A program made the position numbers and the translations under genes. From Heloderma charlesbogerti (Eukaryota > Chordata > Lepidosauria > Squamata > Helodermatidae), in NCBI GenBank assembly GCA_026122225.1, contig JANEZZ010000737.1:372001-436000 (forward strand): a DNA stretch of 64,000 bases. The letters run 5' to 3'. The notes beneath the pieces are model-generated. The model ran no database searches. It worked only from the letters and a program-made list of their open reading frames with translations, and had not been told where the DNA came from. Positions 12,901-64,000 of this stretch are shown here, piece by piece; positions within the stretch are counted from its first letter, which is position 1, and each line of letters starts with the position of its first letter.

Positions 12901-13039
12901 GTTCTTTGTATTGCCTTTTATTGTTATTGTAGTTGAAATGGTTTTTAATAGTGTATTAGAAATAGTGATTTTTAATATTATGTTAGCAGCCTAGAGGTTT
13001 TATTATATTAGGCAGTATATAAGTATTAGTAATGAATGA

Positions 13040-13063
13040 ATGAATACATACATACATACATAC
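13040..13063. repeat. (ACAT)n microsatellite
   Basis: Tandem ACAT/ATAC units directly after a (GAAT)n stretch. Confidence 0.8.
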
Positions 13064-13738
13064 ACCGCATAAGGCATGTCTTTGTTGGGCAGTTGGGCTT
13101 TGGGTTCATCCCAACAGACAACTACCCCACAGAATCCATAATGGATGGCTCCAAACTGGGGGATCTAAAGTAGATCACCATAACTGGTGATGTCATGCTC
13201 ACCAGACCCGCAAGCCTGCAGGAATGGTGTTGCCAGTGATTCATCCCACACTAGTTTCTTTCGGTTTTCGAAGGGCTAAGCACCTTTCTTCCTTTCTTCC
13301 ACTTCCTGGCATGTATGAATGGAAAGAAGAGGAAATGTAGGCTCAGCTGTCTATTCTCTTGCCTCTCTCATATGTGTTATGTGAAGAGAGGTGTTTGCTA
13401 CTTTCCGAAATCATCTTTGAACAGTTAATCCATATTAGCTAAGAATGATGACTCATGCTGTCAGGACTCAGTTAAACCTCTGTCAGAATCCAGCTTAACA
13501 TTTCAGCTCATTTCATTAGCACGAGAAACCAAGTATGCCCACAGTAAAGTATCTCTTGGGGACTGAAACTGGAGCCAGGCCACTCAGCTGTGGGTGGGGT
13601 TGGAGCCAAAAGTGGGCAGGGGCAGAGCCGGGGGGGGCAGCCATTTCCTTTCTGCCACCCAGTTTTTCTCTTCTCTGCCACCGTCTCTCTCTCTCCCCAG
13701 TTTTCACTCTCCTCCTTCTATCCTCCCTTCTGTGTGGA

Positions 13739-13780
13739 AATTAGGCTTAGAAGAAAGGTCCCATTTGTGCATGCCTAATT
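13739..13780. repeat. Copy of the AATTAGG hairpin left arm
   Basis: AATTAGGCTTAGAAGAAAGG and CCCATTTG here match the left arm of the complete hairpin at 14217-14272, but the right arm is reduced to CCTAATT. A Bov-B 3' fragment lies between the two copies. Confidence 0.5.
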
Positions 13781-13783
13781 GCC

Positions 13784-14083
13784 AAAATCAACCCTGATTG
13801 CTCATTGGAAGGACAGATTCGGAAGCTGAAGCTCAAATATTTTGGCCACCTAATGCGAAGAGAAAACTCTCTGGAAAAGACCCTGATGCTGGGATGGATT
13901 GAAGGCAAAAGGAGAAGGGGACGGCAGAGGATGAGATGGCTAGATAGCATCACTGATGCAATGAATATGAACTTGAGCACACTCCTGGAGAGAGCGGAGG
14001 ACAGGAAGGCCTGGTGTGCTGTGGTCCATGGGGTCACGAAGAGTCGGACATGACTTAATGACTGAACAACAACACAACAGTTG
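13784..14083 (+). mobile_element. Bov-B (RTE) LINE 3' fragment
   Basis: About 300 bp matching 54349-54637 of the long Bov-B copy. The frame reads LKLKYFGHLMRRENSLEKTL, then GRQRMRWLDSITDAMNM, and ends with GAGTCGGACATGACTTAATG and an ACAACAACA tail, the characteristic Bov-B 3' end. 5' truncated. Confidence 0.85.
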
Positions 14084-14216
14084 CCATTAGGGGAATGGAA
14101 GGTTAGAGATACATTTTTAAAAATATGGTAAGCAATAAATAAATTTATTGAATGAATGAATATTGGGGAGATTTTCACCCTTTGAAAATCTCTTTTCCCC
14201 TCTCCCTGATACAGTA

Positions 14217-14272
14217 ATTAGGTTTAGAAAAAAGGTCCCATTTGTAGAATGGGACCTTTTTCTAAGCCTAAT
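14217..14272. repeat. 56-bp hairpin
   Basis: AATTAGG(T/C)TTAGAAAAAAGGTC pairs with GGACCTTTTTCTAAGCCTAATT around a short loop. It is nearly perfect. Followed by CT-rich and GT-rich low-complexity sequence. Confidence 0.7.
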
Positions 14273-14391
14273 TGTGCACGCTCTCCCTCTCCCTCTCTCT
14301 GTGTATGTGTGTGTGTGCAGGTTGCATCTGGCATGCAGGCTGGCTCAAAACCATGGTCTAAGACAGACTGTGAATGTGACACAGGTTTGTG

Positions 14392-15307
14392 TAGGTATGG
14401 GGGAGAATTTCTCCCCGAAACTTCGGGGGGCCGAGTGCCAACGCATTTGGTCCTCCGAAGGTTGTTCGGGGAGAAATTCTCCGCCCCCCCGCCCCCCCCC
14501 CCGGGATGGGACTTACCTTTCACGAATGTCCCTCCCGGCGGTGGGTCCCGGCGGCGGTTCGGCAGGTCTTCGTCAGGGGCGGGGGCGGCAGCCGGTCTTT
14601 TGACCAGCTGCCGCCGCTGCCATTACAAGAAAAGTAAAAAACAACAACACGCCCCTGTGATAGGCTACGTAACGATTAACGTAGCCTATCACGGCTAGAT
14701 TTGCAAAGTCAGCCTTGATAGGCTACGTTAATCGTCACGTAGCCTATCACGGGTGACTTAAAAAAAAAAAAGCGCTTACGGCTAATGGCGGCCCCCATAG
14801 GGAGCCGCCATTCGCGTTCTTTATTTGGTCCCTGTAGTCTACGTAAAGATTTACGTAGACTACGGCGAAAATAAGGACAACGCAAATAGCGTTGCCCTTA
14901 TTTTCGCCGTAGTCTACGTAAATCTTTACATAGACTACAGGGACCAAATAAGGAACGCGAATGGCGGCTCCCTATGGGGGCCGCCATTTGCGTACGCGCT
15001 TTTTTTTTTTTTTTTCAAAGTCACCCGTGATAGGCTACGTGATGATTAACATAGCCTATCACGGCTGACTTTGCAGATCTAGCCGTGACAGGCTATGTTA
15101 ATCGTTACGTAGCCTATCACAGGGGCGTTTTTTTTTTTTTTTAAGTTCGCGGCCGGGGAGACGGGGCGCTTCTCCCCGGCCTGAATTTCGGCCGGGCGAG
15201 GCGGGAAGCCTCCCCCCCGGCCTGAACTTCGGGGGGAGCAGCGAAGCGCCTCCCTCCCACCGCGAAGCAAGCTGCGATACCATGTAAGTGACTTTCGAGC
15301 ATCCCTA
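14392..15307. mobile_element. hAT-like non-autonomous element with giant nested palindrome
   Basis: The 916-bp insertion starts TAGGTATG and ends CATCCCTA (8-bp inverted ends, one mismatch) and is flanked by a perfect 8-bp direct repeat GGTTTGTG at 14384-14391 and 15308-15315. Both features fit hAT transposons with Ac/Ds-like ends. The outer parts are GC-rich (14400-14620 and 15140-15290), unlike the surrounding DNA. The core 14650-15127 is a 478-bp palindrome. No transposase is encoded. Confidence 0.75.
14650..15127. repeat. 478-bp nested palindrome with four hairpins per arm
   Basis: Arms 14650-14887 and 14890-15127 are complementary with roughly 95% identity by eye. Each arm holds further hairpins: GTGATAGGCTACGTAACGAT (14657-14692), its variant near 14716-14750, AATGGCGGCC/GGCCGCCATT near 14785-14813, and TAGTCTACGTAAA/TTTACGTAGACTA near 14836-14863. 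Poly-A and poly-T tracts (14760-14771, 15000-15015) also mirror each other. Such DNA could form cruciforms. Confidence 0.85.
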
Positions 15308-15341
15308 GGTTTGTGTACTCTTTCTTCTCCCTGTTCATGCC

Positions 15342-15532
15342 TGGATTTGTAGCTCAGTGGTAGAGTACCTGCTTTGCATGCAGAAGGTCCCAGGTTCAAT
15401 CCCTGGTTTCTCCATGTAGGATTAGGACAGAAACCTGCCTGAAACCCTAAGAGCCATTGCTGTCAGTCAGTGTTGACCATACTGGGCTAGATGTGCCAAT
15501 GACTCAGTATAAGGCAGCTTCCTATGTTCCTA
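15342..15532 (+). mobile_element. tRNA-headed SINE
   Basis: Begins GGATTTGTAGCTCAGTGGTA, contains the tRNA-like GGTTCAATCCCTGG B-box region, then the SINE body, and ends AAGGCAGCTTCCTATGTTCC. The head resembles tRNA-Ala, but the continuation marks it as a SINE, not a tRNA gene. Confidence 0.75.
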
Positions 15533-16539
15533 ATGATAGTTTGCTGTGACATCTGTATCAGGCAAACTATGGCTAGTGCTAAGCAGGTATTGCCCGCAAA
15601 CATGGTCTGAAATCATGGTCTGAAATTGGTTTTCAAACCCATGGTGCGGAGATCATCCTGGTTAGCATTAATAATAGTTTGCCTCATTTGGATGTGGTTA
15701 TATGCAAGCAAAGGAGAAGGGAATACATGTGAGCCTGCAGGATGCTCTCAGTCCTTCAAATCATGGGTTGGAAGAATGTGATGTCTGAAATAACAAATAT
15801 CAGAGTCAGGTCATGCAGCTACAGTAAAAATAAATTAATTCAGAGGCCTTTTTCAAGGTGGCCCCACCAAGTGAGGTTTGAGAAGTGGCTAGTTGGGAAA
15901 GGGCCTTATTGGCATTGGCACTGGGTGGTATCCAATGGTACTCCTACACAGAGTAGACCCATTGAAATGAATAGGCCTAATCTGACTAGGCCCACCATTG
16001 GATACTGCCCACTGTTTATGGCATACCCTCTCCAGAGAGGCTTGCTTGGCAATTTATTGGTGGTCATTTCAGCACAGAGTGAGTATCTTTTTATTTTACC
16101 AGGCTTTTACATTCTAAACCTTTGAATCCAATGCATTTCAGATCTCTTGTATATGTTTCAATGTATTTCACTGTGTATTTCTCTCTGCTGCTGAAATCTG
16201 TATGCTCGAATTGGGTTTCATTGTTCTCTGATTATTGCATTTTAATGTTTTATTGTTATTGTAAGCCATCCAGAGAACATGCTGTTCAATCAATCAATCA
16301 TTCAAGAAGTTGTAAATTTGTATTTGCTTCCACTGTTTGAATTTGAACAATAAGGCAAATTTCCCTCTCTGACTGACTGGTTGAGTAATTATGGATCCTT
16401 TGCTTATATCAAACTCACTTGACCTTACTACTATCTAGCTTTAATTTTCTGATTCAAGAGCCATCTTTTTTAACCCAGCCTGAAACCAAAGATCTGTTCA
16501 TTATTATTTTTGATTTCATTGATTTCAGAGATGATGACA

Positions 16540-16767
16540 ATTGCATTTGCATTCCACCTTTTTTCCTCTTGCAAGGAATCCAAGGTGGCTTACATGGTCC
16601 GCCTCCTCTCCATTTTATCCTCACAACAGCCCTGTGAGGTAAGTTAGGCTGAAAGTTAGCGACTGGCCCAAAATTCACCCAGTGGACTTCATGGGTGAGT
16701 GGGGACTAGAACCTGGATCTCCTGAGTCCCAGTCCAACACTCTAACCACTATACCACACTGGCTCTT
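16540..16767 (-). mobile_element. tRNA-headed SINE with L2/MIR-like tail, minus strand
   Basis: Read on the minus strand it begins AGCCAGTGTGGTATAGTGGT, has GGTTCTAGTCCCCACTC as B box, the word CACAGGGCTGTTGTGAGG, and ends near GGAATGCAAATG. A second copy lies at 24451-24685. Confidence 0.7.
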
Positions 16768-16866
16768 TTAGTGGTGTAAAGCCCTAAAAGCAGCTGTAGT
16801 TGCAGATCACCTAATTGAACCATATTAATATTGCCTTTAAATAAGGAGATAGATTTTTTTTTTTAC

Positions 16867-58397
<41,531 letters not shown>

Positions 58398-58668
58398 CTG
58401 TTCAAGAAAATGAAAATTTGGAGAATATAAGTGCATGGAAAGAAAGAAAAATAAAGAGAACAACTGTGATTTCATTGAATTAGAAATTAATAAACAAAAG
58501 GGATGCTCTCTTTAAGAAACAAGGTCTTTGGAATCCCTAATTCCTTATTAAGGTATCACTTACATGTGGATGTACAGCTACTTTTACCACTCTGGAGCCA
58601 TGCAGCAATGCACTATGGCAGCCATACAGCATAGGTTTGGGATTTGAATCCAGATCGTAGATCTAACA

Positions 58669-58789
58669 TTAAGGGTGCAATCCTATGCATGTTTAGACAG
58701 AGAAAAGGCCTACAACTCCCAGCATGCCCCAGCATACCGGGAGTTGTAGGCCTTTTCTCTGTCTAAACATGCATAGGATTGCTCCCTAA
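58669..58789. mobile_element. Palindromic MITE of the TTAA family (copy 3)
   Basis: Starts TTAAGGGTGCAATCCTATGC, ends GGATTGCTCCCTAA, and folds on itself with ACAACTCCCAGCATGC pairing to CGGGAGTTGTAGG. The left TTAA is intact; the right is CTAA. Confidence 0.65.
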
Positions 58790-59998
58790 GGATGTCAAAA
58801 CCTGTCCCTCTTTCTGCAAAATTCCCACCTTCCAGCATGTTCACACTGTATGTTCCATGCATAACAACTTATGCACTACTACTGTGGTCTGATCCTACTG
58901 GATCAGACCACAGGCCTATCTAGTCTAGTATACTGTTTCCCACTGTAGCTAACTAGGACACTTTCCTGCATAAGCTGATAAAAAGCAATGTTAGCAATGG
59001 AGATTCAAATCATCACTGCAAGTTCCATTCACATTATTATCCACAATGGTGCATCACATCCCCCATTCAAAAGTGCAGACATCTTTCTAAGCAGAATAAA
59101 GCAGATGTGAATCAGCGCTGGCCACTGCATGCCCAATTGGTTTAACTGCACAACACCTTGTGTATTCAATCAGTGCTTTCTTCCTTCAAAGATCCAGCAA
59201 TAATATACTGAAATCTGATGCCTGGTTAGATCACTTAAGAGTGCAATCCCAAGGGATTACCACTTGATAGGCAGAGGGCTCCAAGATTGGAGCCCTCTGT
59301 TTATCCTGTACCCTGTTGGCAGGAACCAAGCAGGGAGGGAGGAAGATGGAGGTGATAACACCTCCCTCCATTCCTCCTGGCTTCTCTAGCTGACCTACCT
59401 TGCTATGGGCTGGATGGGTGACACAGAGGCTTTAGGATTCTGAGGAACTCAGCCACTCATCCTCCCTCCCTGCCCAACATCCTGCTCCCTTTTCCCTCTT
59501 CCTGAGCTCTTCTGATGTTGTGACCTTGGAAGAGCAGCCACCACAGTACTTTCTGCAGTGGCTGCATGGAGGAAGAGGGAATGATCCAATCTCAGATTCC
59601 CTCTCTTGAGGTCCTAGCAGTGTTTATGGCACTGAGAGTGGGGAGGAATCAACCATATCCTATGGCCCCTGGAACGTTCTTCCAGGGACCATAGGGTTGC
59701 TTGGTTAACAACAGTAAATATGCAATTTTCACACTGAAAATGGAAAGGCAATATTAGTGGTATCTTTCCTAGATCAAAATTCTGCATTTTGCATAATCAA
59801 GGTAATCTGCTTTTCAGAGTGCTACATCACAAATGTCCTGTTAGAATGAAATGGATCCCAACAATTGTATTCTAAACATTCGCATCAGTGTGTCAGTGGG
59901 TGGTTTTCACATGTTCAATTGGTTTGCATATAAATGTACATTGTTCAGCATGTACATCCTAATTACAAACACTTCCCTTCTGCTTTCTTGTCTAAATA

Positions 59999-61345
59999 TT
60001 GATCACAAACTGGTGTGAGTTACAGGTGGGCAGTGAGGTGGCCAAGTTTTCTGATGACATCAAATTATTTAGTGTGGGTAAAACAAAAAAGGCCAGTGAA
60101 GAGCTCCAAAAGAATCTCTCCAAACCAGAGGAATGGCCATTAAAATGGCAAATTCAGTTCAGTGTAAGCAAGTATAAAGGGATGCACCCTGGAGCAAATC
60201 GTCTTAACTTCATGCATACACTGATGGAGTCTGAGCTTGTCATTGTTTAGCTGCTATGAAAAAGGAAAATTCCATTTTGGGGATCACTGGGAAAGGAATC
60301 AAAAAGAAATCTGCCACGATCTTAATGCCTTTATACAAATTGACAATGTAACTACACTTGGAATATTGTGTACAGTTCTGGTCACTACACCATAGAAAAT
60401 GGTAGAGCTGGAAAAGGTGAAGAAAACAGCAAGTTCAGCAACTGAAAGGCTCAAGGGGATGAAATGAGAAAATATTACAACATTTGGCACTCTTTGGCTT
60501 AGAAAACAGGAGGGTAAGGGGGAGACATGACTGAGTATACAAAATTATGCATGGTGTGGAGAAAAAGGATAGGAAGAAAAACGTCATAATACTAGAATAT
60601 GGGGTCATCCAACAAAGCTGAATGGTGGGAGATTCAAGTCATATAGAAAGGACTTCTTCACACAGTACATAGCTAAACTATGGACTTCATTACCACAAGA
60701 TGTAGTGATGGCCACAACTTGGATGGCTTTAAAAGAGGATCAGACAAATTCATGGATGATAAGGCTAACACTGACTACTACTCATGATGGCTCTATTTTA
60801 TCTCTAGTATCGGAGGCAATTTGCCTCCATAAAGGTAAAAAGGTAAAGGTGTCCCCAACCAGTCGTGTCCGACTCTAGGGGGCGGTGCTCATCCCCGTTT
60901 CTAAGCCGAAGAGCCAGCGCTGGCCGAAGACGCTTCTGTGGTCATGTGGCCGGCATGACTGAACACCGAGGTGCACGGAGCGCTGTTACCTTTCCCGCCA
61001 AAGCGGTACCTATTTATCTACTTGCAATTTCTTGCTTTCGAACTGCTAGGTTGGCAGAAGCTGGGACTGAAGACGGGAGCTCACTCCGTCACGCGGCACT
61101 CGGGTCTCGAACTGCTGACCTGCCGACCTTCCAGTCTGCAGTTCAGCGTCTTAACCACTAAGCCACCGCGGCCCTTAATTTGCCTTCATACCAGTTGCTA
61201 AAGAACATGAACAGAAAGGTGCTATTGCACTCATGCTCTGCTTTAGGCTTCCCATAGGTATCTACCTGGCCACTGTGGGGACAGAATGCTGGATTAGATA
61301 GGCCTTTGGTCTAATCCTGCACAGCTCTTCTTATATTCTTATGCC
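59999..61345 (+). pseudogene. Decayed non-LTR LINE 3' part, split by a SINE
   Basis: The frame 59999-60250 reads VGSEVAKFSDDIKLFSVGKT, then NLSKPEEWPLKWQIQFSVSK, the F-ADD-type reverse transcriptase region and following segment of a jockey/CR1-like LINE (catalytic motif FSDD). Downstream, out of frame, remain LEYC, a VYKIMHGVEK-type region and the 3' end ATGGCTTTAAAAGAGGATC, interrupted at 60832-61176 by a SINE and resumed to 61345 (GGCCTTTGGTCTAATCCTGC). Many stops. Confidence 0.75.
60832..61176 (-). mobile_element. Complete Bov-B-tailed tRNA SINE, minus strand
   Basis: Minus-strand copy of the 39028 family: head GGGCCGCGGTGGCTTAGTGG at the high end, tail AGTCGGACACGACTGG and TTTACC at the low end. 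Flanked by AATTTGCCTCCATA (60818-60831) and AATTTGCCTTCATA (61177-61190), a 14-bp duplication with one mismatch, so it inserted into the older LINE. Confidence 0.85.
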
Positions 61346-63978
61346 AGGACTCAAGCCCACAATGGATCTTGAACTGGTGACCTGAGGAATGTTAGACAGG
61401 GATTCAACCTGTGTTCTGACACCAGACAGCAAGGCCAAAGGAGGGAACTGCATACCATCTGAAGAACTTTTGTTATACCAATAGGACAAGAATGTGTCTG
61501 GTGATAATGCCTGATCTCTACAGGAGCTTCCAGGTCAGGCTTGCTCACTCATCTGCCCTCAAGTTTCACAGGAACAAGGTCTGATGCATATTCTCACAGA
61601 CAGCACGAGAAAAGCTCAAAGGTGATTTAAGCCTCAGGTGTAAAATGTCATTTGATAACATCCTGCAATTCTAATGTAAGGTCATGGTCTGTGACACTAT
61701 AAGAGCATGTTTGGAAGTGCTCCATGTCCTAAGCATTGCTTGGCAAAGTGAAGTATTTGGATCAGGCTGCAGGCATTTCAATAAGGGCAAATTTTGCCTG
61801 GCTTTTAAATAAATCTGTAATTTTGAAGCAATTTGCTTGGCAAGGCTGGACATGAAAGGTCATCCTCCTGCCTACCTGTCCTCTTGACAGAGTGACTTTG
61901 ACCAAGTCTCTGCAGGTACGCTGTGAATGACAGATGCAGGAACTGCCATGCTATTTTCCCCCTCTCACCCAAGGGAATGACGTAGCCCTCAGCTTGTCAT
62001 TCCCTATTCCTGATGTTAACCATTACATATCACAAACTATTTTTACCCCATTGCCAAATATAGAAAAATGTGTTGCTAGAATGATTGCCAGTGCGGTCTC
62101 CTATTCAGTCTACAAGGTTTAGCAGCTGCTGAAATTGGGGAAAGATGAAATAAGTCAAGACACCAAGATAATTGTCTGTTTCTCCACCTGCATTTTTCCC
62201 CACATGGATTTTCCTTCTAGAATGTCAGTTTCATTCCTTGATATGTGTCCATGGATGTTTCTGTTGACAGCTAAGCGTACTGGCAGGCTGGGTTTGATTG
62301 ACGAGTTTTGGACTTTCCTCTGCCTCGACGCATGCAGTGTGGAGTTACCAATGTGAAAGTGGTGGCATGGAACTCCCTGTGTGTCTGGGTTTACCCTTCC
62401 TTTGCTCTTGATAGGCCTTGACCATGTAACCTGGAGTTATCAACAAAAGATTCAAAGTTGGACTCTCTATGGGTGTGGTTTGTTTAGGCCCTTCAAAAAG
62501 TTATCCCTTGATTGCATGATGGGTTCATTCCAGGAATCATTCCCTTTCCATGTCTGGGGTTGGAACCCCGAAAGGATTGCCTGGGTTAGGTACCCAGGAA
62601 TCCAGAGTCCCTTCCCTTGTGTTCAGAACCATGGAGAATGGCAACAGGGAAACCATGTTGATGAGGATCTCAGTCATGGTAGTAGTGCTTAGCTTTGGAC
62701 TGTTCTGGAATTACATAGAGCCTATAGCTACTGACCATCAGCTATATGATTTCTGAAGAGTGTAACCATTAAGCTTTGGCCGTGGGATTCCCTGCAATAA
62801 AGAAATCTCACTGATTTGGGTGTCCGGTGTCAGATTGCCTGAGAGTGTACGCTGAGGAGATCAGGAAACCTGACAGTTTCTCATGTATGTATATGTACAC
62901 CCACACACGCACTTCTAGAGGGAAATCTGCCAAGTCTGTATGTTGATTGTTTTATGGATAGCTTGAAAATAAATCACCTAATATTCTTCACTATGCAACG
63001 CATATAGAAGAGAGAGATACGAGAACACCAAGATATTTTGCCTGTTTCGAAGTCAAAGGGCACAGACCCCCTCAAGTGGTTGCATCATGTCTTTAGCCCC
63101 CAAAGCGTTCGTAAAAATAATTCTCTCATCTGATGTTAGTGGATGTGTTTTCTCTTACCATTGTGCTCATGGGCACTGTAAACAAAGCACTTCCCCACTG
63201 CTCCCATTTAGTGAAATTATTATTCTTCGTATTTGTTACAGATATTCAGTTCCACAGGCAGTTTCAAGAACGTGACAGGCTGCTTCTTCAAGGTGGCATT
63301 GACAACAGAATGGCTCAAGACAGTTATTGTTTCTGCTCATTTTCTCCCCGCCCCCGGCTGCCTACCCCATCCCTGTCTTTCAGTCAAAGCAAATAGAGGT
63401 CACTGGAGCGCTTTTGGTCCAATTGTTCGAAATGCACAAAAGTGATCTTCGATGGCTCTCAAAATAGCATCGAAAATGCCAACTCCCTGGCAATTTGTAG
63501 CCATTTGTAAGGTAATTAGAATAGTTCATCTGACAGGGAAAATTGCTAGGTCAGCTAAGCAACTGCTATTTGATATTATTATTTATTATTTATTACATTC
63601 TATTAATGAAAGAACAAATAAGCAAAAAGATAAAAGTATACCTTGGAGATTAAAATAAAGATTTTTTTAAAAAGGCCATAATTCTGAGTGGTCCAGGAGC
63701 ATGGAAAGTAATGCCACACTATGTAAACAGAGTTGTGGGTGCAGTTTTTGGCAAAGAACTCCTACTGTGACACTTGACAAGGGTAGGAACTGGTGTATTA
63801 TCACTCAGCATCGGCAAAAATATTCCATGCTTCTCCCATGACCTACTAGCCATGGCAGTCTGAGGGAGCCCAATTAGTACCAGTACCATCTCTTAAGATT
63901 TGCAAGAATCCATTGCCACGATGCATCTGTGTACCTATAAAGATGCTTTTCTATTCTGTGACTGAAATGGTGAAAACC

Positions 63979-64000
63979 TAGGGATGGCTGAATCTGTCAA
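63979..64000. mobile_element. Start of a TAGGGATG-family element, cut by the window end
   Basis: TAGGGATGGCTGAATCTGTC at the edge matches the family start (compare AAATCTGTCAATTTT near 49920). Only 22 bp are visible. Confidence 0.35.

Larger units (their letters stand above)
1..16866. other. Intron or 3' region after the last MYO3A exon found
   Basis: No further MYO3A exon and no other gene could be recognised on either strand. The stretch is a mosaic of transposon remnants listed separately. Parts without an identified repeat (for example 5520-6200, 6700-7150, 8480-9000, 12100-12540 and 13080-13730) look like ordinary AT-rich non-coding DNA. Confidence 0.7.
58398..64000 (-). other. MYO3A: MYO3A intron towards the kinase exons
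   Basis: No kinase exon motif was recognised on the minus strand. It holds a TTAA MITE (58669), a decayed LINE with an inserted SINE (59999-61345) and, at the very end, the start of another TAGGGATG element (63979). The stretch 61350-63970 is unassigned. Confidence 0.65.

Noticed and set aside
14747..15049. Two open frames on opposite strands (14747-14947 and 14825-15049) with nearly the same protein, starting MVPVVYVKIYVDYGENK
   Set aside because: They are the two arms of the 478-bp palindrome read on each strand; the similarity follows from the inverted repeat and not from coding selection.
15342..15420. Possible tRNA-Ala gene
   Set aside because: The tRNA-like head continues into a SINE body seen at five other places, so it is a retroposon and not a tRNA gene; the same applies at 7157, 32297, 56185 and 57626.
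63240..63396. Plus-strand stretch after a TTGTTACAG acceptor-like site (frame with FHRQFQERDRLLLQGG)
   Set aside because: Considered as an exon of a neighbouring gene, but no family fits, there is no matching donor or partner exon, and it soon becomes low-complexity.
63400..63504. Small minus-strand ORF (MATNCQGVGIFDAILRAIED start, 34 codons)
   Set aside because: It looks protein-like, but there is no family match that I know, no splice context and it is very short; possibly conserved non-coding DNA or chance.

Overview
This 64 kb window comes from a vertebrate, almost certainly a squamate reptile (lizard or snake). The evidence is a spliced vertebrate gene set in introns full of Bov-B (RTE) and L2/CR1-group retrotransposons, tRNA-headed SINEs with a Bov-B-like 3' tail, and many small hAT-like and TTAA-flanked palindromic elements. 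I see no bacterial features, CRISPR array or operon. The species cannot be told from the sequence.

One protein-coding gene is recognisable: MYO3A (myosin-IIIA), on the minus strand from about 58.4 kb down to 16.9 kb. I placed 21 exons by reverse translation, AG/GT splice sites and unbroken phase from exon to exon, plus one weaker candidate exon. They run from the linker after the N-terminal kinase domain, through the whole motor domain (P-loop GESGAGKT, switch [11 protein letters not shown], switch II DIFGFE, loop 2, the [11 protein letters not shown] helix), two neck IQ motifs, a 1,270-bp tail exon and one further tail exon. The kinase exons lie beyond 64,000 and the last tail exons were not found; they probably lie below position 1. 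Comparison with mammalian MYO3A is from memory.

Layout. 1-16.9 kb: the intron after the last exon found, with many repeats, including a broken L2-type LINE (10-11.7 kb) and a 916-bp hAT-like element (14.4-15.3 kb) carrying a 478-bp nested palindrome. 16.9-25.7 kb: tail, neck and last motor exons. 25.7-50.8 kb: most motor exons in short to medium introns. 51.4-54.6 kb: a nearly complete but dead Bov-B LINE, antisense to MYO3A and ending 42 bp from an exon. 54.7-58.4 kb: the first two motor-side exons. 58.4-64 kb: intron towards the kinase exons, with a decayed LINE interrupted by a SINE.

The two most interesting signals are (i) an in-frame tandem amplification of a 51-55-residue IQ module inside the large MYO3A tail exon, giving three extra potential calmodulin-binding sites, and (ii) the hAT-like element with Ac/Ds-like ends, a perfect 8-bp target duplication and a multi-hairpin palindromic core.
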